From Phoenix dactylifera (taxonomy: Eukaryota > Streptophyta > Magnoliopsida > Arecales > Arecaceae), in assembly GCF_009389715.1 (NCBI RefSeq), contig NW_024067676.1, positions 563,501-627,500 of the forward strand: a stretch of 64,000 nucleotides of DNA, in the 5' to 3' direction. Positions within the stretch are counted from its first letter, which is position 1. Each line of letters opens with the position of its first letter. A model generated the notes under the pieces. The model did no database searches and was not told where the DNA came from. It worked only from the letters and a program-made list of their open reading frames with translations. Shown here piece by piece: positions 24,310-36,600 of the stretch. The position numbers were made by a program, and so were the translations under genes.

Positions 24310-26572
24310 TGTTGGGAATTGTGTCCCAAAGCCAATTTTTATTGTAAGAATAATGTATATGTTTTATTTAATGAATAATAAAATCTATTATGGCACTCTT
24401 TTCATCACAAGTGTTGCATCTTCAAATAGGAACTCCTGTGTATTGTGATGAAGTCCTTAGGACTAATTTAGTGGATAAAGGAGGTTTTATCATTTAGTCC
24501 TTAAATTAGTTCGCGACCGATTGACAAGCTATTAATTGGACAATAGCTATGTCAAGTATAGGTCGTTGTATGCCATTTAGTTGGTTGTCCTCTTAACCAA
24601 GGAGTGTGGAGACACTGGTATGGCATATAGGTGAGATGTAGGAGTACATCGTCGCTGAACAGTGACTCACCTGTTGAGCACTCCACTGTCGGGAGTTAGC
24701 TCACAAAGCATATGGGCATAAGTATCCCTTAGACCTGAGACTATCACGGTGACTTGCAAGCAACTCACTGTACTTTGGCACTGAACGATCTGAATTTCTA
24801 ATTCAGATATTGAAAAGTTGCTGGGTGCAGTCAAGTACTCGCGAAGTCTGTGTATGAGTCAAGAAGGGATTGACCGCTCCAGATTATAGGAGTTGATGTT
24901 TCGTTGTGTTTCAATTTAGTAAAACCTTGGCCAGGGTAAACCAAGTGATTGGTCACTTAAATTTAATTAATTGAAATACAATATGGATGACCGGACCAAA
25001 GTATGACAGTTCACTTTAGGTCATCTTGAGCATCGTTGGTCAAAAGGATGAATTATGCGGTAACCATATGAATGGGTTCTTGAATGTTGCTTTGCATATT
25101 CGACCTATCCGGACGTCGGATATCATTGCTAGATGGTCACCTCGATTAGTGCATGAAGTGGTTCATGTACTACCGGCTTAGTGTTCGAACCTATCGGAGT
25201 CACGCACACAAGTCAAGTTAAGTAGGAAGGACTTGATCCAATTTAATTGAGAATTAAATTGTGGGTCATGTGAGATTTGGTTTTGTCTATGTTCAGCTAG
25301 CACTGAACATGAGGTACATACTGAATTTCATGGATGTGTATTTGATTATGTCTGTATTCTGGCTTAATCAAGTTTCAATTAATGTAATTGAAATTGATTT
25401 GGGCTCATTTGTTGAGTATGGTTTTGAATTGGATTCAAATAAATATAATTGGGCTTTATGACGATTTATTCCATATTTATTCTAGTCCAAGTGTGACTCG
25501 GATTGATCTGAAAATTGAACTAATTGGAGTTCACATGAATCAGATTCATGTGGAATTTTTTCGGATCCAAAATCTTTCAAATTGGTCTTCAATTTGGTTT
25601 AGAACCAATAATGGACTCAAGCCCATTTTAATTCAGCCCATTTGAATTAAACCATTTAAGAAAAATCAATTTGAATTGGGAATTTACTTAGATGCCCTCC
25701 TGAATTAAATGACTCGTTTCCTGTGTTTCTTCTTCGGTCCACACAAGTCTGTGAACCACTTTTCTGCTGAAACGTTCTCCCGTGAACCACGGTTTTTCCC
25801 TTCTTCGAAACACATAAATTGACCGCTTGATCTTCCTCATCCTGCAACCATTTGAAGATCCGAAGAGACGTGTCTCTTCGGTTTTCAAAACTCTTTAATG
25901 TAGTGCTGATTTAAATGAAATCAAACGGTTCAAAAAAATTTAATTAAATCATGAATCGTTTGGCGTTTTCTCTTCCCTGGTTCAGCCTTTTCTTTGCCTA
26001 TAAATAGGCTGGGGTTCTCTTCATTCTTTGCTAGAGATTTTATCTGGGGAGAGGGGAGATTCATGATCTTTTGAGTAGCTTGAAAAGAGAGGAAAAGGAA
26101 ACGGGAAGAAAGAGGAAAAGAAAGAAAAGAAAAAAAAAGGGAAGAAAGAATTTTTGAAATTCTTTTCTTCCAGGGGTTTATTTGCAAAAAAGGTTTTTGC
26201 ACTATACAGACATCATCCTACCTTCCTGCATTTCTTGGCGTGCGTGTGAAGTAGAGGGTCCGTACATCCGGGCCTCGCATAGCACCAGATCCACCAGTAC
26301 CAGATCCGGCACCAGATCCAGTTCCAGATCCAGTTCCCGATCCAGTACCAGATCTAGCATCCGATCCAGTATCTGATCCAGCACTTGGCCCTGTACCAGA
26401 TTCTGTTCCAGAGTACCTCGATCAATCTTCCGCTGCGGGACCGAGGTATGGTAAACATAATATAGTTATGTTATTTATTTATACCTGTTATAAATAAATA
26501 GATAAAATTTTAAAACTGATTTTCTGACCTGGCATCCGATTTTATCGGATTTTGCGGGAGATTTTTACTTCA
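24310..26572 (+). mobile_element. Solo LTR of a retrotransposon, 2263 bp, TSD CCATA
   Basis: The unit begins TGTTGGGAATTGTGTCCC and ends ..TTTTTACTTCA, i.e. the TG...CA ends of an LTR. It is bounded by the 5-bp repeat CCATA at 24305-24309 and 26573-26577, the integrase footprint. Inside, a TATA box (CTATAAATA, 25998-26006) sits before a purine-rich leader, marking the U3/R junction. No internal domain or second LTR is present, so the element was reduced by recombination between its LTRs. The long LTR does not by itself decide between Copia and Gypsy. Orientation is inferred from the TATA box. Confidence 0.85.
26278..26412. repeat. Degenerate 12-bp minisatellite inside the solo LTR
   Basis: About ten variants of a CCAGATCCAGTA-type unit (AGATCC core) run in tandem downstream of the LTR's TATA box. 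Some units differ at one or two positions. The serine/arginine-rich ORF read through it is an artefact of the repeat. Confidence 0.75.
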
Positions 26573-26924
26573 CCATAACCTCCTTCCTTGCGTGGCTTCC
26601 TTTAATTGTGGACCTATAATTGCCTAAAATTCAAATACGTTTAAAATTGCTTGCCACATATCGACCCTTGATAGGCAGGTTGAATTTAGACTATATCACT
26701 TACTCCCCACTTTCGAGCTTGAGCTGTTTTCTCTAGCTCGGATGAATAAAGTAGATTAGCTAACTGTAGGCGATCAGATGTGCAAACCTCAGCTAGTTTG
26801 GGCTACTATAACCTTTTTGTTTTGAGGGATGTTAGGGTTAGCTTTTTGTGTTGAGAGCCATTTAGGTTAGCTCTACAATTTGTATGAGGTTGGCTCGTCA
26901 GTCTATGCAGGGTCGGCTCATCGG
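26573..26924. other. Interrupted older repeat right of the solo LTR
   Basis: Sequence to the right of the CCATA duplication continues what lies left of 24305. It is probably the remainder of the older LTR-type element. Plus-strand motifs such as GTTGGCTCGTC and GGTCGGCTCATCGG recur. No gene. Confidence 0.35.
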
Positions 26925-27121
26925 CAGGGCCGACCCAACCCTTAGGCGACTGAGGCGGTTGCCTAAGGCCCCGGCCCAAAGAAGGCCCGCTGCAAGAAAG
27001 GGCTCAAAGACAAATGGAAAAAAAAATCCCCCCTGTGAGCTCGCCTTATGCTGGCCCACTACAGGGAAGGCCTCAAAGACAAAACGACCTTAGACCCCCC
27101 AAATACATTGGGCGGCTCCTG
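26925..27121. mobile_element. hAT-type MITE, 197 bp, 8-bp TSD CTCATCGG
   Basis: The element starts CAGGGCCGACCC and ends GGGCGGCTCCTG, giving imperfect 12-bp terminal inverted repeats of the CAGGG type seen in hAT elements. It is flanked on both sides by the identical 8-mer CTCATCGG (26917-26924 and 27122-27129), the target duplication length of hAT transposases. Its interior has no transposase, so it was moved in trans. Confidence 0.85.
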
Positions 27122-27129
27122 CTCATCGG

Positions 27130-30066
27130 CTTGCTATGGGTTGGCCTTTCCTCCTGCAAGTAGTTAACTCATCTTGCTTGGATGGATCTAGGTCCTCTCT
27201 ATGTGAAAATTTAATCAAAAGTCAAACACTTACAATTGTTTAAAGAGGTGCAGGAGTTTAGCTCCTTGAGATTGTTGTCCTCTGATATCAGCTTGAGAGC
27301 TGTTATGGCCTAAGGTTGGCTACGAGGTGCTTGCCCCCTATTCATTGGCTGGCTTCACTCATGACTGGTAAGGTTGGGCGGATTGCTCGTGCCTTATTTC
27401 TTGTTGACGTTGAGGTCGACGTGTTGAGGCTGAAGTGTCTAGATGTAGACTCTAGGAAGCTCAAAGTGTCTATGGTTGGATCGGACCTTTGTCCCCCATT
27501 CATTGTCGTTTTTAGATCGATGCATCGTGCCCGCTCTATCATCGCTTTCAGGTTAGTGGGTCGCGCCCACTCTACCATAGCTCTGAGGTTGGTGGGTTGT
27601 GATAACTCTGCCAATGCTTGGAACTTGTCTTCTCATCCCGCAGCCTCCATTTCCTGATTGAAGAGGTGAGTTGTTAGGAGTTTGGCTCACCGGATCTTCT
27701 GTTGATTGGATTTTTTCGGTGGCTAGCATCTAAATGATCAGGTCGAGCATGCTTCCTCTAATTCGAGCCTAGCATGTACTAGGTCTTTTCATCGGCTCTT
27801 GGCCAGTAAAATGGAGGTTCTAGCTGCTTCTGAGATATCGTTGAGGGAGGTTCCAAGCTCACTCCCTAGCCTCGTAGGCTTCAGCTAATGCCCAACCTGC
27901 AACACTTGAGTGTGGCATAGTCGGTGGTCTTAGTGAGACTTGCATGACACTCCGTCTATGGTCACAATCTGGGAGATTTGCCAAGCCCATGGGGATTGTA
28001 ATCAGTAGTATGTAGGAGAATCCTCCGATCAGTCATTTTTTGCAGTTGGCCTCATGGTTGTTGCCTCAACCTAGCCTGAGCTAGGATTTTTCTACATGCC
28101 TGGAGCTGCGTTCATGCCTGGATAGATCGAGGGCTTGGGTTATGGAGAGGGTGTGAGCAATGAAAGGTAGATCTTATGCATTCAAAACTATTCAAAATGG
28201 TTAGATCACAAATAATCAATTTACACATGGTGTATGTGAACGTACCCATTTGAAGCCCGTGAGATACTCTGCAGCCCAGTTTGGCTGCCATTGCCCTATT
28301 GTTCCCACTTGGGTTTGTATCTCGGATCATTGAGCTTGGGTTATTTTGCAATTTTCCATGCTAATGGAGTCAGTCGATACGTTGAATACATCTAACATGG
28401 TAAAAATAGATAGAGTCATTAGATTCATTCATGTTCGCGGATATGCAGTGATGAACCAGAGAAATTGATATAATAAACCAGTTATAGAGGCAAAATTAGG
28501 GCAAACAAAGCTAAAAATGGAAAGAGCACACCTAAAAACATAGGGGGAGTGGTCTAAACCAGTTCAGAACTAGTTCAAAAATGGGTGAACTAGGTGGTCA
28601 AAGTAGTCATACCAGTTTGAACTGGTCTAGTCAATGCTGTGAGTCGGACTAACCAGCTCCAAATGATGAGGTGGCCAATATATGCTAATGTGGTAGCCAA
28701 TATGGCGGATGTCATAGAATGATTTCGCAATGCATGCTAATGTGTTAGATGTCATGTCTGCCGATATGGCAAAAGTGCTGACGTGTCACTGTCAGTGTGT
28801 CACCAATGATGTGGCAGCAAAGAATCGAATATTGCAGTTAATGTGTCGATAACGTGGTCGGTAATGTGGTAGTTTTGCTGATGTGGTGCTGACTGGACTA
28901 GGCTCGATTTGAATTAATTGGTTTTGAGTTGGATCTTCTTTCGGACCCGCTTGGGGCATCTGACCTGGCCTCCTTCCTTCTCGTAAGGGCTTGGATCCAA
29001 GCCCTAATTGTAGCGACAGTGGTGGCAAGGAACCGTTTGGCTAAGAGAAGAGGATGGCATCGCAAAGCCTCTTAGAAAAAAGAGGCAATCGACGGCGGAA
29101 TTTCTTGACGACGAAGGTGATGGTCAGTTGCCATGCTGTAGTGAGAGGAGGTTAGGTAGCTGTCTTTCCTTGCAACAGAGATAATGAAAAGTGGTTGATG
29201 GAGAATGGAATACCAGATCTCGACGGTGGATCTTTGCGGGCACTTGGCTTTGGCTCAGTCAAGCCAAGATGGTGAGGAGTCGCCGACAACGGGAATGAGC
29301 AAAGACAACGAGGTGGCTGAGGATGATGATGCTAGTCACGATCAATCATTGCCGGAAGCTACGGGGACCGGTGCTGGCGCAGTTGTGAGGGGGTGGCAAG
29401 GCTTCAATGGGGCTTTGGCGAAGGGCGAAGGGCCATCGGTGGCCGGGACGACAATGATGGAGAGGGTGATGACCATGAAAGCGAGGAAGGGAGGCCGGAC
29501 GGGTGCTCTTGACGATTATGGTATGCTGGTGAAGGAAGAGGTGGCCTATGGCAGCAAATGCCACGATGGCCATAGAGGCGATGAATCTAGATGGAGTGAT
29601 GCATGGTCAGATCCACTTTCACTTCATGGATTATATATCTAATTTTTTCTTGCAGAAATTTGTGAAGACAAGAATTAAAGAACATGGAACTGCATCAGTC
29701 CAATCAATTTGAGAGCCGGAATCAAAACTATCCATTCTAAAACTGAGGTCAAATCAAGATTATTTGACCCAGAACAGTATGCAGCCCTAGCATATATACT
29801 CGGTGCTCTCAAATGTCCCAAATGGAGGTTGGGTTGAACCGTGTCAGGACCCTTAGGTTTAGGTTTCAAAATCTTAACGCACCCCAGCACTACAGAGAAG
29901 CACTGGCGTGGCACGTGCGCCACCGCGAACTAGAACCTTCCTTCGCTGGAACCGGTTCCCGGTTCGTTCTCCCTTTCCATCCATCTCTCTCTTCTTCGCG
30001 ATCGATAGCTGAAGCTTCCATAGGAGTTAGAGTAGAATAGAAAGGACGAAGAAAAGTGGGGAGGGG
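27130..30066. other. Transposon-derived intergenic DNA; upstream region of the assembly-factor gene
   Basis: No supportable gene. About 28650-28890 carries loosely repeated GATGTGGC / AATGTGGT motifs, spaced irregularly, as in some LTR leader regions. The 145-codon ORF at 29205-29642 has no recognisable domain. The last 200 bases before 30067 probably include the promoter and 5' UTR of the downstream gene. Confidence 0.4.
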
Positions 30067-30574
30067 ATGGGACAGGCCCTGCGGCGAGTTACGGGGAGGG
30101 TGCGGCCGTCCCGGCCCGACCACCCGGCAAGGCCGCCAGTCAAGAACCCCGAGCGGCCGCCGCCGTCACCTTCGCGGCCCGACCACCCGGCAAGGCCGCC
30201 GGTCAAGAACCCCGAGCGGCCGCCGCCGCCGCCGCCGTCCGCGGCCCAGGTGAAGCCGCCGGATTCCCCAACGGTGGGGCAGGATCGACTCGGCATCTCC
30301 GATGCAGGTCTGACCAGCAATCGATCCCTTTGATGTGCTTTTTGAGCTGACAATGACGCGAATCCTTCTTATTTTTTGGGCAAATTCGTTTGTTTATGAT
30401 GTGATTTTTTTCTTGGTTAAGATTTCAAGGACGAGTCTATGCTAGGTATGCGGTTTTGCTTTTTGATTTTTAATTTCCTTTTTTATAGAAGCGCGACTAG
30501 GCTGTTTTGAAGTTTAAATGGCGAATAAGACCTGGCCCTGGGATCTGCACCTGAAGCCATTTCTTCTTCTTCTT

Positions 30575-30605
<31 letters not shown>

Positions 30606-33600
30606 GGGTTCGATTTGTTGTTATTTGTTACTGTAAGAGTTTCTTTTCTTCAGAAAATTCATTTAGTAGTAGAGGCGAGGTTTATGATTCAAAGACATAT
30701 GGATTGAAAGACGCGTAATGGGAGGTCTTGAATTTGGAATTTGAGTCTGATATGAAGCTTGAGGATTGATGGGAGGATTTGGTCTCCCTTTTGAGAATTT
30801 TTTATGCTTTTGCTCATTTTATTGCTGCTGTTATTAGAGTAAAGAAAGAAGTAAAAGAAAGGAGGACGAGGAGGAGAAAAGAAGAAGGTGACAAGGAGGG
30901 TAATTAGGAGTCGTCGAATTTGCTGCATATAAAGATACTTACCAGTTAATCAAACTTCGATATTAAATTAAATTTCTGGGTTCCCCATACTTTTCAAAAG
31001 CTATATTCTATTTGGAAAATTTATTTTACATGACTGCCTGCATCTTTTTCTACTAATAATGTAAAATAAAAGGGAGACTGGTAATGGTTTCCCTTCCACT
31101 CGAGAATAGGAACCTCAGAATCATTCGCAGCCAATGTGTAAAAAGCTTATGAACTTCCAGTACCCCCCCTTAGATGAATTTATTGTATGAGTCATGCCAT
31201 CACTGGTCGAACCTTTTGTACTAGTAGGATCCTATAAAGCATTGTTTCTTTTACCCCTGTCTCTTGATAGTTATATTTCCTTTCTTCTTTCTTCCATTTA
31301 CTATGTAAATATTGGTCATCTTTTTATATGGTGCCAATTGTGAAAGCACTCTAATTATTAATTTTCATCGACGCTTTTTTATGTGCAATGTCTTAGCATG
31401 GAAGCATTAATCTCAGTACTCTGCAATTTCGACTATGCTCTCCCATGCAGCTGTACATGTGTCATAGATGAACTGAATGTTATCTGTTGATGATAAAAAT
31501 CTTCGTTGATCAGAGAAAGGCACGGTTGAATGCTCTCTGTTGACGTGGCTTTCTTTGATAAGAGGAAGACACATTTGGATGTTCAACTGAAATCCTGGGG
31601 ACAAATATGAAAGATAAATATCTAAGGTCTGTAGAGTTAAATGGAATTATGAAATGCAATTATCATGGCCCGAAAAGGAAAGAAGTTGAGCCTCAGAAAT
31701 CAACATGTAAGGCTATGCGATGTCCCACTTTTTTTTTTTGAAAAAAATTAAGATCTATGTACAAAATTGGAGATATACGGAAAGATGAACCTGATAGTGT
31801 CACAGTGGATACTTAGGTGCGTCATGTGACTGCCACGTGTCTTTCAGGCTTGAGGTCGTTCGAACTCAAAAAAAAAGATCTCAATGTCAAATAAATCAAA
31901 ATAATAGACAATAAATAGGCTCAAGTGAATTGTGAAAAAAGTGAGAATGATTGGGTGGATATGGCAGATTGACGAGGCAAGGATGAGTAAATTACAGGAA
32001 TGGTGGAACTTTTACTAATCAATAACAATGTTGAAGTTCTAACTCATATGGAAAGTTCGAGGAGTCTTTGATTAGGAGGGGGGCTCCATCTGTGCTAAAG
32101 GATAATGGACAAGATATTATATATAAGATAACATTGGTGGAATTTATGATAAAGTCCTTGAAAAAGCTTGCTGTGTTGATGTAGTTTGAAATAGGAATGA
32201 CTGGTCAAGAAGGATTCATGAAGCTTGTTGGAAGGGTTGGTACATGGCTTGATTTGTTTTGGTTGTACTTATGTTTACTTCCTATATTTTTGGAACCCAT
32301 ATACAAAGAAGATTTCCAAAGTTTTAGAAAAAAAGGTTTATTGGCTATGTTTATGGATCATGGATCATGGATCATAGCTTGATCTATTTTGCTTGTAATT
32401 ATGCTTACTTTCTAATATTTTTGGAACCTTTATTTCTGAGTAGCACAATCTACTTAAGAATGGAATGCGGTTTACAAAAACAACAGAAGAAGAAAGATAT
32501 GCTATTAGCTGCAAAATAAATGTCAGTTTAGGTTATCACTTAGCTCTACAGACTGATGCTGCTCACAAGATTCTGTGCAACTAATCTTTCTTCCAATATC
32601 TCTTTGCTTATTGAGTTACTTAAGAAGGATTCCTCTACTGCTTTCCTTAAACAACACTAAAGGCCCTACATTACCTAACATTGACTTGAGAATGACTTTT
32701 GATTTAGTTCCATCTGCAGTCATTTGGATTAAACTTTTCAGAATGTCAACTAGCTGCATCTATATTGACATCATCATATATCTTTTTGTTCTAGAGGTTA
32801 CTTCAAAGGATAAAGATTACCAAGGTGTCCTGGAAGAACGAGATCCAACATACGATGAAATGCTCAAGCAGATGGTTGGGAGAATCACGTCAAGGCCTGG
32901 AGGGAAACTAGAAATGGGTGAGGTGAGGTTAACAAACTCTGTTCCCTGTTTCTTGGCCAGCTCTCAATTTTCATTAGTTACATGCTTATCTTGAGTTTCT
33001 GTCTGTCAGAGAAATGAGAGTAAAGAAACAGTCATCATCAATAACTTTAGGATTTGCAAAGCTAAAAAAAGAGGTGTTTTTGCAGTCATGTTAACATATG
33101 AGACTCCTGTTAGGTTGGCCATGTAGCATGGATCAATATCTTGATATTTGGTCTAGCTCTATGCACTTTTTCTTTGAAAAAGAAGTTGCAAGATAAAATC
33201 TTATTAAGACCATCTCTAATGAAGAAGAAAATTTTGAAACAGTTGTAATGTGATATTTTAATTATTTCAGCAAATGTTGACACCCAGATATCTTTTGGCT
33301 GAGGCATAGCTGTTGGTCGTTAGGTGCCATGTAATCTTGATGTCTTCTTTTTGGTGTATCTATTTGTTTATTTTCTCATATTGCATTATACCTGTGATTA
33401 TTGCTTGAACACCAGACTCTTCAAGCAAAATAGAGTTACAGTTCAACTATTTTAAGACCCTATCTGCTGAGAGTGGGGGTTGAGGGTGGTGAGAGTGTGT
33501 TAGATTTTATTGGTTGATCCTCAAGTAGTAGGAACAAGTTTCATTTGTATTGTGATAAATTTGCACCCAAGGAGTCCGCATTCACTTTTATATTTTTTTG

Positions 33601-36600
33601 AGAGAACGGGAGGAAAACCCACCTGCACTAAATATCCAAGTCCAGATTTTTGTGGATGAACCAAATTAAACCTAGAACCTCTAGTTGCTAAGTAGAGGGG
33701 TGTAACCATGGGGGCAAGCCCCACCTTACTTGTTCATTCTATAATATTTATCATTTTCTATGCATAATTTGCCATTCCAGTTTTTCATTGATTTCCTTTT
33801 TTAATTATAATATGTAGCTCAGCTTGGTGATCAAATACTGCAACCTTTTCTGGTTTCCATTAGTGTTCACACTCATTCTGAGCTTTTGTACAGTTTATGC
33901 GACTTGGTTTCAAGATATGATAACATGCATTTATTTTATTATTAGAAGATATGATAACATGCATTTATTTTATTATTAGAAGTTTGAAACTTGTTGGAAC
34001 TAAACATTCACTGCGGGCCTAAGGTCAGTTTGTTGAACATGAATTACAGAACTGAGTTTGTAAGGTTGGGATGCACACATAGCTTTTTGAGCTCATAATT
34101 AACCATAGGACCTTGCTTATGCACATTGTCAAAATGGTCAAACTTCAAAGTAGGAGAACTTCAAATGAAACTATTGTAAAACCCAAAATAAAGGGAACAA
34201 GAAGGATAGTACATTTTAGGATAACTATGTATTCTTGTAAGATTTCTGACTCCTGAGAATATCTATAACCATGCAGCCCAAGCCAATTTCAACACGGAGG
34301 GGGATGATGATGATTGGTGGACGATTAGAGGCTCCTTAAATCATAGTGTGCCATGTAACTACACCATAGTGGGGGACAAACTTGTGAGTGATGGTGGAGG
34401 CTCTCGCTTTACCACTGTGGCAGAGAAGATGTGCTTATAATGATCCAGCTGTTGCTCAATCCATGGAAATCACAATGGGAGGCCACGTGTTGTCAAATAG
34501 TAACAACGGCAAAAGGGAGAAGCGGAAGCTCTCTCCTCAAAAACAGTCCAAGGATAGCTGTGGATCCCCTACATAGCCGGAGCCTAATGTTTTGATTGTA
34601 TATGGCTTTTTGGAGGCCATGGCCCATGAAGGCTCAAGCCTAAAATCTACGGGGTGCTAGAATGAGCCTGTGACCTAAAAGGAAAAATACACCCATCATG
34701 GCCACATCAACATGCCCTAGCAATTTAGGTTTGTCCCCATATCCAAATCTGAGCCTAGCATGTCATCTTGAATCATTTATCCTAATTTATAGAGGTAACT
34801 GTACTTTCTATTGAAGTCCCTAGCTACGCCCCATGTCCGCTCCAAGCATTCATCATTCCAATCTAATGCTTCTCCATGATGCCATCCATTGAATGTCCAC
34901 ATCATCTTCTACTCCAACTATTTCATGACATGAAGCCATTGAGGTAGAAGAAGGATGGATAATTCGAGCATCTTCCTCCTACCATGTTCAAGCCATGACT
35001 ACTAGCTTCATATCAATAGCTGATGGGGGGAGTAATCTGGGTTTATTAATCATATGGCTCTAACCTCCATCAAGGTTCAGCCTAAGAAAGAGCTTACATG
35101 GTGACTCACCTATCAATTGCAATCACCTTGGATGGTGCAAAGGCAAGTCCCACCCTCCTGTTCCACCCAAATTTTCCAATGTTAATCCTCTCATGGAATT
35201 TTTAGAGGTACTGCTACCCTCCTTTTCAAATAATTTTAAGCAAATTTTAAGGAATCATGATCTTGATATATGCTTGCTTCCTGAAATAAGTATATCTAGG
35301 GAGTTTGGTCTATGCTCAATGGGTTGTTGGCCAACATTGGAATTTCTCTGTCATTACGTCCGAGGGCTTGTCCATTGGGATTATTTTTGGAAGAAAGTTT
35401 TAAAGGAGGTGGATTTCTTTAGTTCAAAAAGAAATTGCTTTTGGGTTGACCAACATTCCAGACAGTGTCACCTGAACACTCACCTTGAGCTCCAAAAATC
35501 TGTCGGAAACATATCAAATACTCAGTGTTCGGGACACTCCTTTGTCCTAGGATTTGTCATGGAGTTGCCACCCAGCTAAGTCCCTGGGAACTTATCTAAT
35601 AGTCAGGGCTATAGGCAAGGATCTAGTTAATGGTGAGGAAGGGCTTATGAGCACATCTCCCCCAGCCCTCCTGTAGGGAGGTTAACTCACCCTTAGGTTC
35701 CTATGTATGCATGGCAAAATGTAAAGAAAAGAGAGAAGAAGTGAGGCACTTGAGGTTCTCTTGCTCCTTTCTTCCTTGTCAAATGGCTGGTGGAGGGTTA
35801 AGGTTGGGTTTTTTGGATGGTGGCATGGAAGGAGGGAGGGGAAGGCTAGGGTTTTGGAGAGGTAATTTCCAAAGATTTTCCAAATTCTGGCCTAATTCTA
35901 GGGGATTTATCCATGAATTTTTCTATGATTTCTTGTTAGGGTTTCTTGTTAGATTTTGGAAGAGGAGAGAGAGGTATTTATAGATAGAGGTGAGTGGTTC
36001 TAGGTCTAGGATTTAATGAAAGGCGAGGTTGCTCCAAATCCTAAGGCTAGGAAAGGGGAATTAACTAGCTTCTCCTTATTGACTCTTGGGTTGGAGGGGA
36101 GATATGGTGAGATGATAGGAGAATGTTTTATTTGGGCTTGTTTCTTTGGAGGGCTAGGAATGTTTTATTTGGGCTTGTTTCTTTGGAGGGCTAGGTTTGC
36201 ATAGTGAGGGGAGGAATTAGTTCAATGTACGTGATTTAATGCTAGGAAATCTAAGAGTTATGATGGATTTGAGGTGACAAAATTTCATTGGCTAAGGGAT
36301 ATGAAGAGAGGATTGAAGAGGTGGATGGTGAGAATTTAACGAGAGCATGTTTCTTTTGACGGATAGGATTGTGCAAAATGAAGGGGTTTAATTTGATGGT
36401 CATGATTAAATCCTAGGAGATCTAAGGATTGTGATGGATTTGAGATGACAAGGTTTAAGGCTAAAGGGTATGAACAGATGATTCAAGAGGTGGATGGTGA
36501 GGATTTAAGGAGGGTGTCTTTGTTTGGTTGTTTTCCTTTGGAAAACTAGAATAGTGGAGAGAGGGAACGGGTAAGATAAGGGGATAGGGTTTAATTTAAG

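Noticed and set aside
26182-26376. Serine/arginine-rich ORF
   Set aside because: It is the translation of a 12-bp minisatellite within the solo LTR.
29205-29642. 145-codon ORF upstream of the assembly-factor gene
   Set aside because: No recognisable domain, purine-rich composition, and it sits in transposon-derived DNA.
30308-30333. Unspliced end of assembly-factor exon 1
   Set aside because: It gives an 88-residue product ending at a stop; splicing at 30308 joins the conserved C-terminal exons in frame.
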